Notes under the pieces: model-generated
What the model was told of the DNA's origin: nothing
Databases searched by the model: none
Seen by the model: only the letters and a program-made list of their open reading frames with translations
Position numbers and translations under genes: made by a program
Origin: an uncultured Clostridia bacterium
Lineage (GTDB): Bacteria > Bacillota > Clostridia > Saccharofermentanales > Fastidiosipilaceae
Reading direction: 5' to 3'
DNA length: 5,254 bases
Assembly (NCBI GenBank): GCA_947253135.1
Contig: CAMXYS010000108.1
Span: forward strand, 1 to 5,254
Shown here: piece by piece, positions 1 to 5,254 of the stretch
How positions within the stretch are numbered: the first letter of the stretch is position 1
Layout: every line of letters begins with the position of its first letter

Positions 1-1205
1 GCGCCGGCGGCCGTATCCGGGGAGGCCAAGGCCGTGTCAGGGGAGGCCAAGGCAGCGGCGGTAGGACCCTGCCTTGAAGTAGGTCCGGCGGCAGCTGTCC
101 CGGTGTCGTTTTTATGTCTGCTACCGGACAGGCCGATCAGATTTATTTCCAGCAGGGTTTTGGGGTTGCCGGACCATTTCAGGTCGCTGATCAGCTGCGA
201 CAAATGCCGGATTATGTTTACAATATCCGGTTGTTCATAGCGGGCGGCCAGCGTTTCCATAGAAGAATATTCAGCCGGGGTCAGATGCAACAGCTGTTTT
301 GCCTCGGGGCCGCCGGCCTTGACGACCATCAGGTCGCGGTAATAACCGGTGAGCGTTTCGGTAAATCGCAACAGGTCTTTCCCCTCACGGCTGACGGTGG
401 CAATAGAATTCAGCAGGTCAGCAATGGAGCGGTCGGCCAAGGCGGTGGCCAGTCGACCGATAAAACTCCGATCCACAACACCGACAAGGGTGCGCACGGC
501 TGCTGCTGTAATAGTTCCGGTAATGGCACTGCCGCACTGGTCCAGTAGACTGACTGCGTCCCGGAGGGCTCCGTCGGCCTGGTTAGTGATTTCGGTCAGG
601 GCTTGAGGCTCGATAGCTATGCCTTCAGCTGCGGCAATATCCGCCAAGCGCTTTACCATGTTGTCATCGGCTATCCGGTGGAAGTCAAACCGCTGGCAAC
701 GAGAGGTGATCGTGGCCGGCAGGCGGTGCACTTCGGTCGTAGCTAAAATAAAGATAACGTGGGCAGGGGGCTCTTCCAAGGTTTTCAGTAGGGCGTTGAA
801 GGCACCGGAGGACAGCATGTGCACCTCATCAATAATGTAGACCTTGTACTGAGTGCGCGCCGGTAAAAAGACAGCTTCGTCGGTGATGCGACGAATATTG
901 TCAACGCTGTTGTTGGAGGCTGCGTCGATCTCCTGGATATCCATCAGCCCTTCATCTTTGAGGGCGGTGCAGATTTCACAGTGGCCGCAGGGGTTGCCGT
1001 CGACGGGCTCCAAGCAATTGACCGCATTGGCAAAAATTTTAGCCAGAGAAGTTTTGCCGGTCCCCCGGGTGCCGCAAAAAAGGTAGGCGTGAGCAATATT
1101 GCCTGTCGCCACGCTGTGTTTCAGGGTTTGGACAATATGCTGCTGGTCGACGACGTCGTCAAAATTGCGGGGTCGCCATTTTCGGTAAAGTGCAATATGG
1201 GACAT
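1..1205 (-). CDS. dnaX: DNA polymerase III subunit gamma/tau (DnaX), 3' end cut off by the window
   Basis: DnaX is the ATPase subunit of the clamp loader that opens the beta sliding clamp and places it on primed DNA at the replication fork. The minus-strand frame opens at the ATG at 1205-1203 and stays open for about 401 codons to the window edge. It starts MSHIALYRKWRPRNFDDVV, the typical DnaX N-terminus. Visible landmarks are Walker A GTRGTGKTS (residues 45-53), zinc-binding cysteines C64, C73, C76 and C79, Walker B VYIIDEVH (122-129), sensor 1 region ILATTEVHRLPATITSRCQR (153-172), and GALRDAVSLLDQ (212-223) in the sensor 2 region. From about residue 365 the sequence becomes an Ala/Pro/Thr/Ser linker, as expected between the AAA+/collar part and the tau C-terminus, which is outside the window. 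A GGAGGAAGAAGG purine stretch lies just upstream of the ATG. The family assignment is very secure; whether a frameshift-made gamma form exists cannot be seen. Confidence 0.97.
   Translation of the reverse strand, partial: MSHIALYRKWRPRNFDDVVDQQHIVQTLKHSVATGNIAHAYLFCGTRGTGKTSLAKIFANAVNCLEPVDGNPCGHCEICTALKDEGLMDIQEIDAASNNSVDNIRRITDEAVFLPARTQYKVYIIDEVHMLSSGAFNALLKTLEEPPAHVIFILATTEVHRLPATITSRCQRFDFHRIADDNMVKRLADIAAAEGIAIEPQALTEITNQADGALRDAVSLLDQCGSAITGTITAAAVRTLVGVVDRSFIGRLATALADRSIADLLNSIATVSREGKDLLRFTETLTGYYRDLMVVKAGGPEAKQLLHLTPAEYSSMETLAARYEQPDIVNIIRHLSQLISDLKWSGNPKTLLEINLIGLSGSRHKNDTGTAAAGPTSRQGPTAAALASPDTALASPDTAAG
9..50 (-). repeat. Two tandem 21-bp units in the dnaX linker
   Basis: Units at 9-29 and 30-50 match at 19 of 21 bases. 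They are in frame (7 codons each) and encode a repeated LASPDTA in the variable linker of DnaX. Because the window begins here, the array may continue to the left. Confidence 0.85.
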
Positions 1206-1238
1206 GCTAACCTTCTTCCTCCGAGTTTCCCTGCTTTT

Positions 1239-1267
1239 ATTCAAGTATTTATAAGATTGTATGTCAA
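1239..1267 (-). promoter_or_regulatory. Candidate promoter of dnaX
   Basis: On the minus strand a perfect -35 TTGACA (1267-1262) is followed after exactly 17 nt by TTGAAT (1244-1239), which matches the -10 consensus at 4 of 6 bases. Transcription would start near 1232, giving a leader of about 27 nt with the GGAGG ribosome binding site at 1222-1218. The -35 lies only 3 nt beyond a run of six T at the end of the ffs unit, so dnaX could also receive read-through from ffs. Confidence 0.55.
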
Positions 1268-1292
1268 ATGAAAAAAGATATCAGCACTTAAC

Positions 1293-1405
1293 CGAGGTCG
1301 ATCACAGGCTTCCTTGCAGCACATCCGGCTGATCGCTTACTGCTGCTTCCTTCCGGACCTGACAGGGTTCACGGGCCGCATCGCACAAGACCCGCGGCCG
1401 ACCTC
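1293..1405 (-). ncRNA. ffs: Bacterial signal recognition particle RNA, small (4.5S-like) type
   Basis: SRP RNA binds Ffh and, with FtsY, delivers ribosomes making membrane proteins to the translocon. The minus strand carries the almost invariant apical SRP motif CAGGTCCGGAAGGAAGCAGC at 1361-1342, including the GGAA tetraloop and the asymmetric Ffh-binding loop region. The ends pair: TGAGGTCG at the 5' side (1405-1398) is complementary to CGACCTCG at the 3' side (1300-1293, one U-G pair), defining a mature RNA of about 113 nt. This length is too short for an Alu domain, so it is the small form and not the ~270-nt form of Bacillus. It is followed by a T6 run (1276-1271) about 16 nt after the closing stem; I see no strong separate terminator hairpin. 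Exact mature ends are inferred from the terminal stem. Confidence 0.95.
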
Positions 1406-1409
1406 AGAT

Positions 1410-1426
1410 AAGAGATGACATCTCTT
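1410..1426. repeat. Perfect 17-bp palindrome in the ffs leader
   Basis: AAGAGATGACATCTCTT has perfect 8-bp arms around one central base. It sits between the predicted ffs transcription start (~1432) and the mature SRP RNA 5' end (~1405). In the transcript it could fold as a 7-bp hairpin with a 3-nt loop. It could be a processing determinant for the SRP RNA precursor or a DNA operator just downstream of the start; the sequence does not decide between these. Confidence 0.7.
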
Positions 1427-1439
1427 CAATAATAAAGCC

Positions 1440-1469
1440 ATTATAGCAAACTATCGGCGGAGTCGTCTA
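1440..1469 (-). promoter_or_regulatory. Promoter of ffs (SRP RNA)
   Basis: The minus strand has a perfect -10 TATAAT (1445-1440) preceded by TGC, forming an extended -10 element. TAGACG (1469-1464) lies 18 nt upstream and matches the -35 consensus at 4 of 6 bases. The expected start is about 1432, giving a precursor leader of about 27 nt before the mature RNA. A strong promoter fits an abundant stable RNA. Confidence 0.75.
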
Positions 1470-1539
1470 TTTTTTGTAGAATGAGGTCGAGGTGTGAGTC
1501 AATACCGCCGCGAGTCAAGGCCTTAGCCGGTAAAAATAG

Positions 1540-1740
1540 GCGCATCAGGTCAAGTATGTAGAGATCAATGACGCAGAACAGTACGCCTTTTTCGATTCGA
1601 TCGGTGTGCCGCGCACGACAGATGACATGTGGGCACAGACGGCGACCAACTCCCCTTTTGCTCTGACGACATGGTCACCTTCGGTCGGGCTATCCGGCAA
1701 AATCAAATGGCTGTATTTACAAATGACGAAGATTAAATAA
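1540..1740 (+). pseudogene. Probable 3' remnant of an unidentified gene
   Basis: An open frame runs from just after a TAG (1537-1539) to TAA at 1738-1740 and encodes about 66 residues, starting AHQVKYVEINDAEQYAFFDS and ending GLSGKIKWLYLQMTKIK. The composition looks like real protein and codon use resembles the neighbouring genes. There is no ATG, GTG or TTG near the beginning and no ribosome binding site; the first internal ATG (1627) also lacks one. A rho-independent terminator begins 20 nt after the stop, as expected for the tail of a real gene. I infer that the 5' part has been lost, possibly by deletion against the ffs promoter region. I do not recognise the family. The opposite strand also has open frames here, so the coding strand is not certain. 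Confidence 0.35.
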
Positions 1741-1760
1741 AAGTTGCCGGCAACATATAG

Positions 1761-1796
1761 GGCACCGCTCACTTTTCGGGGCGGTGTCTTTGTTTT
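1761..1796 (+). terminator. Rho-independent terminator
   Basis: GGCACCGC (1761-1768) pairs with GCGGTGTC (1781-1788) as an 8-bp GC-rich stem with one G-U pair and a 12-nt loop. It is followed directly by TTTGTTTT (1789-1796). It is oriented to end plus-strand transcription of the gene remnant and insulates the operon starting at 1926 from upstream reading. Confidence 0.75.
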
Positions 1797-1925
1797 GTCA
1801 AAAAGGATTCGCCTGTCTTACTTAGAGCGAAGAAAAGACCGCTGTCGGCTTCCCGGTGGAGCGTGGTAAACTAGGGGGTATCAGCCCATCCGGAGCGGGT
1901 GCAAAATAGAGGAGTAGAGACCGGG
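1797..1925 (+). promoter_or_regulatory. Leader region of the NusG-II/Gx/apbE operon with a weak candidate promoter
   Basis: Transcription of the downstream operon should start here, because a terminator lies immediately upstream. The best -10 I can find is TAAACT (1867-1872, 4 of 6), preceded by TGG as an extended -10. No good -35 stands at the right distance. TTGTCA at 1795-1800 resembles a -35 but has no matching -10. No riboswitch or strong hairpin was recognised. Confidence 0.3.
1909..1914 (+). promoter_or_regulatory. Ribosome binding site choosing the 1926 start
   Basis: GAGGAG lies 11 nt before the ATG at 1926, a slightly long but workable spacing. It favours this ATG over the in-frame GTG at 1899, which has only a poor CGGAGCGG upstream, and over the ATG at 1974, which has no purine-rich site. 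Confidence 0.55.
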
Positions 1926-2444
1926 ATGAAGCCCAAGGAACAGCGTGGAAAAAACTTAAAAAGCAGACCGTTTATGAATCGTTTTGACCCGGTTTGGCTG
2001 CTGTTGCTGTTTGCCTTGATCGGCTTCTTATTTTGGCAAAACACAAGGAGGTCGCAAACCGATTTGGTTGCCGGTGTCTATTATCAAAACCGGCTGATTG
2101 ATGTGATTGACCTGACAGCACCGCACCCGCGTCAATTCAGTTACCCGCAAAATCCGGCGGTCGTTTTTACTGTGACCAAGGACGGTGCCATCGCCTTTGC
2201 CTCATCGGACTGTCCGGACCGGGTTTGTGTCCACAGCGGTCAGCTCAAAAGGGCGGGCGATTACGCCGCTTGTCTGCCGAACGGTTTTGTTTTGAGATTG
2301 GGCGAAAAAAAGGCCATCGGAGAACCGGACAGGAGGTTGCCGGAACCGGACGGACGAGAGGATGGAACAAGGGCAAGGATACAATTGCCAACGCAGGCGG
2401 AGGCTGAGCAGCCCCCTGATTTGACGGTGGATATAGTGCAATGA
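1926..2444 (+). CDS. NusG domain II-containing membrane-anchored protein
   Basis: The 172-residue product has a basic N-terminus, one membrane segment (about 23-37, VWLLLLFALIGFLFW) and an extracytoplasmic beta-rich domain. The hallmark of this NusG domain II family is visible: SDCPDRVC (94-101) followed by ACLPN (115-119), giving conserved cysteines C96, C101 and C116. Despite the name, these proteins are not transcription factors; they are surface domains encoded beside Gx transporters and ApbE, and Listeria extracellular electron transfer includes an accessory pair (EetA/EetB) that I believe is of this type. The next gene overlaps by 4 bp and apbE follows, supporting one operon. After about residue 126 there is a hydrophilic, Pro/Glu/Arg-rich tail of about 46 residues that lengthens the protein beyond what I expect for the family (roughly 120-130). 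Starts at GTG 1899 (181 aa) or ATG 1974 are possible. The family is clear; the molecular role is inferred from context. Confidence 0.85.
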   Translation: MKPKEQRGKNLKSRPFMNRFDPVWLLLLFALIGFLFWQNTRRSQTDLVAGVYYQNRLIDVIDLTAPHPRQFSYPQNPAVVFTVTKDGAIAFASSDCPDRVCVHSGQLKRAGDYAACLPNGFVLRLGEKKAIGEPDRRLPEPDGREDGTRARIQLPTQAEAEQPPDLTVDIVQ

Positions 2445-3067
2445 GTGAATCAACTAAGAAAAAAGAAGTAGCAAGCCGCCCTCAGCCACCGCCAACTGTG
2501 CCCCGGCCGGCCGAACACCGGATTTCGCCCGGGGCTTCCCGACAGGCCGTGCACCGGCAGACGGTCGGTGTCGCCCGGACCGGCCTGCTGTTCGCCTTGG
2601 CCCTTATTCTACAGTGGCTGGAAATGCTTTTGCCGCCCTTGCCGCTGCCCGTGCCGGCCAAACCGGGTCTTTCTAATATTGTTGTCATGTATGCCTTGTG
2701 CTATATCAGTCGGCGTTACGCCCTCGCGGTGGCCTTATTGAAGGGGCTTTTTGCCTTTTTGATGCGCGGCCTGATGGCCGGCTTGCTGAGTCTGACAGGC
2801 GGTCTGCTGGCTTTAGTCGTCATGCTGGTGGCTGATTATTTAACCCGAGCAAAAATCAGCTGGTTGTTACTTAGTGTATTAGGTTCTTTGGCTCACAATG
2901 CGGGACAATTGCTGTGCCTGACCCTCTTGATGCCCGTGGGTACGGTGCAGAGCATGCTGCCCTTTTTACTATTGATCGGCTTGCTGACCGGGGCCTTGTC
3001 GGCCGCTCTTTTGAAACTGGCATTAAAGGCCTTGCGGCAGGTCCCGACTTGGCAGATGGAGGAATAA
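2441..3067 (+). CDS. Gx transporter family / heptaprenyl diphosphate synthase component I-like membrane protein
   Basis: This 208-residue integral membrane protein has about five to six hydrophobic segments (roughly 47-66, 78-90, 93-110, 113-133, 139-165, 171-196). The family pattern is visible: an early acidic LEMLLPP (60-66), PGLSNIV (75-81, usually GLAN), AGLLSLTGGLLALVVM (113-128), SLAHNAGQL (149-157) and LPFLLLIGLLTG (173-184). Members are often annotated as component I of heptaprenyl diphosphate synthase, but in operons with NusG domain II proteins and ApbE they are taken to be membrane parts of flavin or quinone based extracytosolic electron transfer. The ATG overlaps the upstream stop as ATGA, with GGTGGA (2426-2431) as ribosome binding site. 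The first ~45 residues are a Pro- and Arg-rich cytoplasmic extension not expected in the family core. Prenyl synthase activity is not supported by any visible catalytic motif. Confidence 0.88.
   Translation: MSESTKKKEVASRPQPPPTVPRPAEHRISPGASRQAVHRQTVGVARTGLLFALALILQWLEMLLPPLPLPVPAKPGLSNIVVMYALCYISRRYALAVALLKGLFAFLMRGLMAGLLSLTGGLLALVVMLVADYLTRAKISWLLLSVLGSLAHNAGQLLCLTLLMPVGTVQSMLPFLLLIGLLTGALSAALLKLALKALRQVPTWQMEE
3058..3063 (+). promoter_or_regulatory. Ribosome binding site choosing the apbE GTG start
   Basis: GGAGGA lies 9 nt before the GTG at 3073 and inside the last codons of the preceding gene. It places the start so that the protein begins with a lipoprotein signal peptide, and rules out an upstream in-frame ATG at 2914. 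Confidence 0.8.
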
Positions 3068-3072
3068 GATCG

Positions 3073-4335
3073 GTGAAAAAAAATTTAAAAATCGCCGGAG
3101 ATAGGGCCCGATCGGTTTGGCCCGACCGTTTGGTGAAATTGTTTTTAACACTCTTGCTGACTGCCGGTTTGCTCAGTGGTTGTGCCCCTGCAAATACCGA
3201 TCCTTCTTCTCGGGCTAAGTCGTCCGACCGGAATGGTGAAGTTTTGACTCGTTACGAGCGAGTTTTTACGGATTATTTTGATACGGTTACCACTATTATT
3301 CTTTATGCTGACTCTGCTGAAGAGGCAGAAGCCGCCTTTAATTTGGCGGAGGAGCGGCTGCGGAATTACCACCGGGCTTTTGATATTTATCACACCTACC
3401 CGGGGCGGGTGAACATCAAAAGTTTAAACGACCGGGCCGGACAGGGGCCGGTGCGGGTTGAACCGCTGGTGTTGGAATTGCTGCAGCAGGCTAAAAGGGC
3501 TAACGAGCTCAGCCATGGGGCTGCCAACCCGGCTTTAGGACCGGTCATTCGAGTCTGGAAGGAAGCCGTCAACAAAATAGGGGAAGCTCAGGAAAAAGGA
3601 GAAAGCGGTGACTATTTTTTGCCGGCCCAAGACCAACTGGAGGCTTTAAATCGTCACACTGATTTTGGGCAAGTTTTACTGGACGGTAAGGCCGGAACAG
3701 TCGAATTAAAAGATCCTGAGATGGCTCTGGATGTCGGTTCCGGCAGCAAGGGTTTGGCCGCCGAAAAACTGGCCGCTGATCTCAAACAGGCCGGTATCAA
3801 GATGGCTATGCTCAGTTTAGGTGGAAATGTCCGCACGATCGGGACCAAGGGGGACGGGAGTCCTTGGTTGATCGGTGTGCAGAATCCGCAGGCCTTTTTA
3901 CCGCAGACAGCCGGGGCAGAGCCCTCGGTTGACGAGGGGGAAGCCACCGGTTCAAACGCACCGAACGGCTGGACGAAAGCTTCTGAACTGGGGGGCCGGA
4001 CCGGACAAGGCGACCTGGTTTTAGCGGTTAAAGCAGTCGACTGTGCTGTGGTAACCAGTGGTCGCTACATGCGTTTTGTTGCCGTTGGAGACAAGGTATA
4101 CCACCACATTATCGATCCGGATACGCTACGGCCGGAGAGCCGCTACGACAGTGTGACGGTTATCTGCCCCGATGCCGGCCTGGCCGACAGTTTGACAACC
4201 GCCTTGTTTAATTTACCGCTGGCAGCAGGCCTGGACTTGGCAGAACAACTGGAGAATTTTGAGGTCCTGTGGGTCAAAGGAGACTATCTGCAAATGACAC
4301 CGGGATTTGCTCAATATGTGGCGGAAAACAAATAA
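3073..4335 (+). CDS. apbE: FAD:protein FMN transferase, lipoprotein (ApbE)
   Basis: ApbE transfers FMN from FAD to a Thr or Ser of acceptor proteins outside the cytoplasm (EC 2.7.1.180), using Mg2+. The 420-residue product, started at GTG 3073, has a basic N-region, a hydrophobic core (23-34) and a lipobox LSGC with lipidated C37. Family motifs follow in order: YFDTVTTI (68-75), ALDVGSGSKGLAAE (218-231), LSLGGNV (247-253), VVTSGR (326-331), HHIIDPDTLRP (344-354) and DSLTTALF (372-379). D372 and T376 match the metal-binding D-x-x-x-T pattern of the family. A hydrophilic insert of about 39 residues (274-312) separates QNP from the next core strand, where most relatives have a short loop. The gene starts 5 nt after the previous stop, so it is almost certainly co-transcribed. 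An in-frame extension back to 2914 is an accident, since it overlaps the upstream gene and would bury the signal peptide. The acceptor protein is not in the window. Confidence 0.95.
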   Translation: MKKNLKIAGDRARSVWPDRLVKLFLTLLLTAGLLSGCAPANTDPSSRAKSSDRNGEVLTRYERVFTDYFDTVTTIILYADSAEEAEAAFNLAEERLRNYHRAFDIYHTYPGRVNIKSLNDRAGQGPVRVEPLVLELLQQAKRANELSHGAANPALGPVIRVWKEAVNKIGEAQEKGESGDYFLPAQDQLEALNRHTDFGQVLLDGKAGTVELKDPEMALDVGSGSKGLAAEKLAADLKQAGIKMAMLSLGGNVRTIGTKGDGSPWLIGVQNPQAFLPQTAGAEPSVDEGEATGSNAPNGWTKASELGGRTGQGDLVLAVKAVDCAVVTSGRYMRFVAVGDKVYHHIIDPDTLRPESRYDSVTVICPDAGLADSLTTALFNLPLAAGLDLAEQLENFEVLWVKGDYLQMTPGFAQYVAENK

Positions 4336-4339
4336 GTTG

Positions 4340-4345
4340 TATAAT
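4340..4345 (+). promoter_or_regulatory. Candidate -10 element for ilvE
   Basis: A perfect TATAAT stands in the 43-nt gap between apbE and ilvE, about 34 nt before the ilvE start. No recognisable -35 lies 16-18 nt upstream, where the end of apbE is found. It could give ilvE its own transcript, but an AT-rich gap can contain this hexamer by chance. No terminator is visible in the gap, so read-through from apbE is equally likely. No T-box or attenuator fits in this short space. Confidence 0.35.
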
Positions 4346-4378
4346 AATACGAGGTATAGAAGAAGGAGAGGGTGAATA

Positions 4379-5254
4379 ATGTTTCCGGAAATAAATAGAA
4401 TCTATACGACTGAACCAAAGGCAAAACCCCAAGATGAGCAGCACCTGGGCTTTGGTCACCTGTTCACAGACCATATGTTCGAGATGGACTATGTCGCCGG
4501 CCAAGGTTGGATCAATCCGACGATTAAACCCTACGGCCCCTTTTTGCTCGACCCTGCTGCGGCGGTTATTCACTATGGGCAGGCGGTCTTTGAAGGCATG
4601 AAAGCCTATCGGCGCCCGGATGGAGGTATCAACTTATTTCGCCCCGCCTTAAATTTTGCCCGCCTCAACCGGTCCAATGTCAGGATGGGAATCCCGGAAG
4701 TTGATGAAAGCTTCCTGTTGCACGCCTTGCTGGAACTTCTGGAACTGGAACAGGATTGGGTGCCCTCTGCCCCCGGGACGAGCCTGTACATTCGTCCCTT
4801 TGTCTTTGCCACGGACGCTAAATTAGGCGTCTCGATAGCTGAACATTATAAATTGATGATTATTTTGTCGCCCTCCGGCGCTTATTATAAAAACGGCTTG
4901 GCACCGGTGCCCATTTATATTGAGGACAAGTATGTGCGGACAGTCCGTGGCGGTACGGGCGAGGCCAAGTGCGCCGGCAATTATGCGGCCAGCCTTTTGG
5001 CCCAGGGCAAGGCAGCCAAGCTAGGCTATGAGCAAGTGCTGTGGCTTGACGGTGTCGAACAAGCCTATGTGGAAGAAGTCGGCTCTATGAATGTCTTTTT
5101 TGTGATCGGTGACAAGCTGGTGACACCGCAGCTGAGTGGTGGTATCTTGCCGGGGATTACCCGCCGCTCTGTTCTGGAGCTGGCCCGCCACTGGGGTATC
5201 GAAACGGAGGAGCGGCGGCTCAGTGTTAAAGAGTTGCTGCAAGCAGCAGCGGAC
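4379..5254 (+). CDS. ilvE: Branched-chain amino acid aminotransferase, 3' end cut off by the window
   Basis: This PLP enzyme exchanges the amino group between glutamate and the keto acids of leucine, isoleucine and valine in the cytoplasm. The frame opens at ATG 4379 behind AAGGAG (4363-4368, 10-nt spacing) and stays open for 292 codons; relatives are about 340-360 residues, so roughly 50-65 are missing. Motifs of the BCAT subclass related to the eukaryotic enzymes are clear: [14 protein letters not shown] (65-78), [15 protein letters not shown] (85-99), [15 protein letters not shown] with the PLP lysine at K197, [17 protein letters not shown] (222-238) with E233 as the likely partner of the PLP ring nitrogen, and [16 protein letters not shown] near the right edge. 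It has no evident functional link to the electron-transfer trio upstream. Confidence 0.96.
   Translation, partial: MFPEINRIYTTEPKAKPQDEQHLGFGHLFTDHMFEMDYVAGQGWINPTIKPYGPFLLDPAAAVIHYGQAVFEGMKAYRRPDGGINLFRPALNFARLNRSNVRMGIPEVDESFLLHALLELLELEQDWVPSAPGTSLYIRPFVFATDAKLGVSIAEHYKLMIILSPSGAYYKNGLAPVPIYIEDKYVRTVRGGTGEAKCAGNYAASLLAQGKAAKLGYEQVLWLDGVEQAYVEEVGSMNVFFVIGDKLVTPQLSGGILPGITRRSVLELARHWGIETEERRLSVKELLQAAAD

Noticed and set aside
114..1086. Several plus-strand frames of 70-145 codons
   Set aside because: They are antisense to dnaX, whose minus-strand frame is continuous with all family motifs.
1271..1276. T6 run (minus strand) as an intrinsic terminator of ffs
   Set aside because: No stable hairpin directly precedes it; only the SRP closing stem lies about 16 nt upstream, so I did not list it as a terminator.
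1545..1772. Minus-strand 75-codon frame with faint resemblance to a small enzyme domain (GDHVVRAKGELVAV)
   Set aside because: Its GTG start falls inside the plus-strand terminator hairpin and has no ribosome binding site. The plus-strand frame with a correctly placed terminator is the better reading.
2914..3072. In-frame N-terminal extension of ApbE from an ATG at 2914, giving 473 residues
   Set aside because: It lies wholly over the 3' end of the Gx transporter gene, has no ribosome binding site, and would bury a clear lipoprotein signal peptide. GTG 3073 has GGAGGA at 9 nt.
4102..4134. Leucine in place of the usual glycine in the ApbE motif HIIDPDTLRP
   Set aside because: HIIDPDTL forms are, to my knowledge, common in Firmicutes ApbE proteins, so this is not evidence of lost activity.
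1..5254. CRISPR arrays, tRNA genes, insertion sequences, phage attachment sites
   Set aside because: I saw no regularly spaced repeats, tRNA-like cloverleaf sequences, transposase fragments or terminal inverted repeats.

Overview
The window looks like a chromosomal segment of an anaerobic, Clostridia-like member of the Bacillota with moderately high GC. This is inferred from four things: a DnaX with the GTRGTGKTS Walker A form, a small SRP RNA of about 113 nt without an Alu domain encoded just upstream of dnaX, AGGAG-type ribosome binding sites, and a gene set (NusG domain II protein, Gx transporter, lipoprotein ApbE) common in anaerobic Firmicutes. No sequence search was possible, so the genus is not assigned.

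Left part, minus strand (1-1470): the first ~401 codons of dnaX (DNA polymerase III gamma/tau clamp-loader subunit) run off the left edge. The SRP RNA gene (ffs) lies upstream on the same strand. Each has a recognisable promoter; the one for ffs is strong, with a perfect, extended -10. A perfect 17-bp palindrome lies between the ffs promoter and the mature RNA.

Middle (1470-1925): no intact gene. It holds an apparent 3' gene remnant on the plus strand followed by a rho-independent terminator, then a leader region with only a weak candidate promoter for the next operon.

Right part, plus strand (1926-5254): a tight three-gene operon encodes a membrane-anchored NusG domain II protein, a Gx-transporter/heptaprenyl-diphosphate-synthase-component-I-like membrane protein (4-bp ATGA overlap) and a lipoprotein FAD:protein FMN transferase (ApbE, 5 nt after the previous stop). 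This trio is associated with flavin-based extracytosolic electron transfer: ApbE attaches FMN covalently to extracytoplasmic proteins, and the two membrane proteins are accessory components. No FMN-acceptor protein is visible, so the acceptor must lie elsewhere. Then, 43 nt downstream, comes ilvE (branched-chain aminotransferase), which runs off the right edge after 292 codons and may have its own promoter.

Most of the content is recognisable housekeeping or known accessory machinery; I do not see a clearly undescribed system. The least explained features are the palindrome in the ffs leader, the decayed locus between ffs and the operon, and the long low-complexity segments on both sides of the junction between the first two operon genes.
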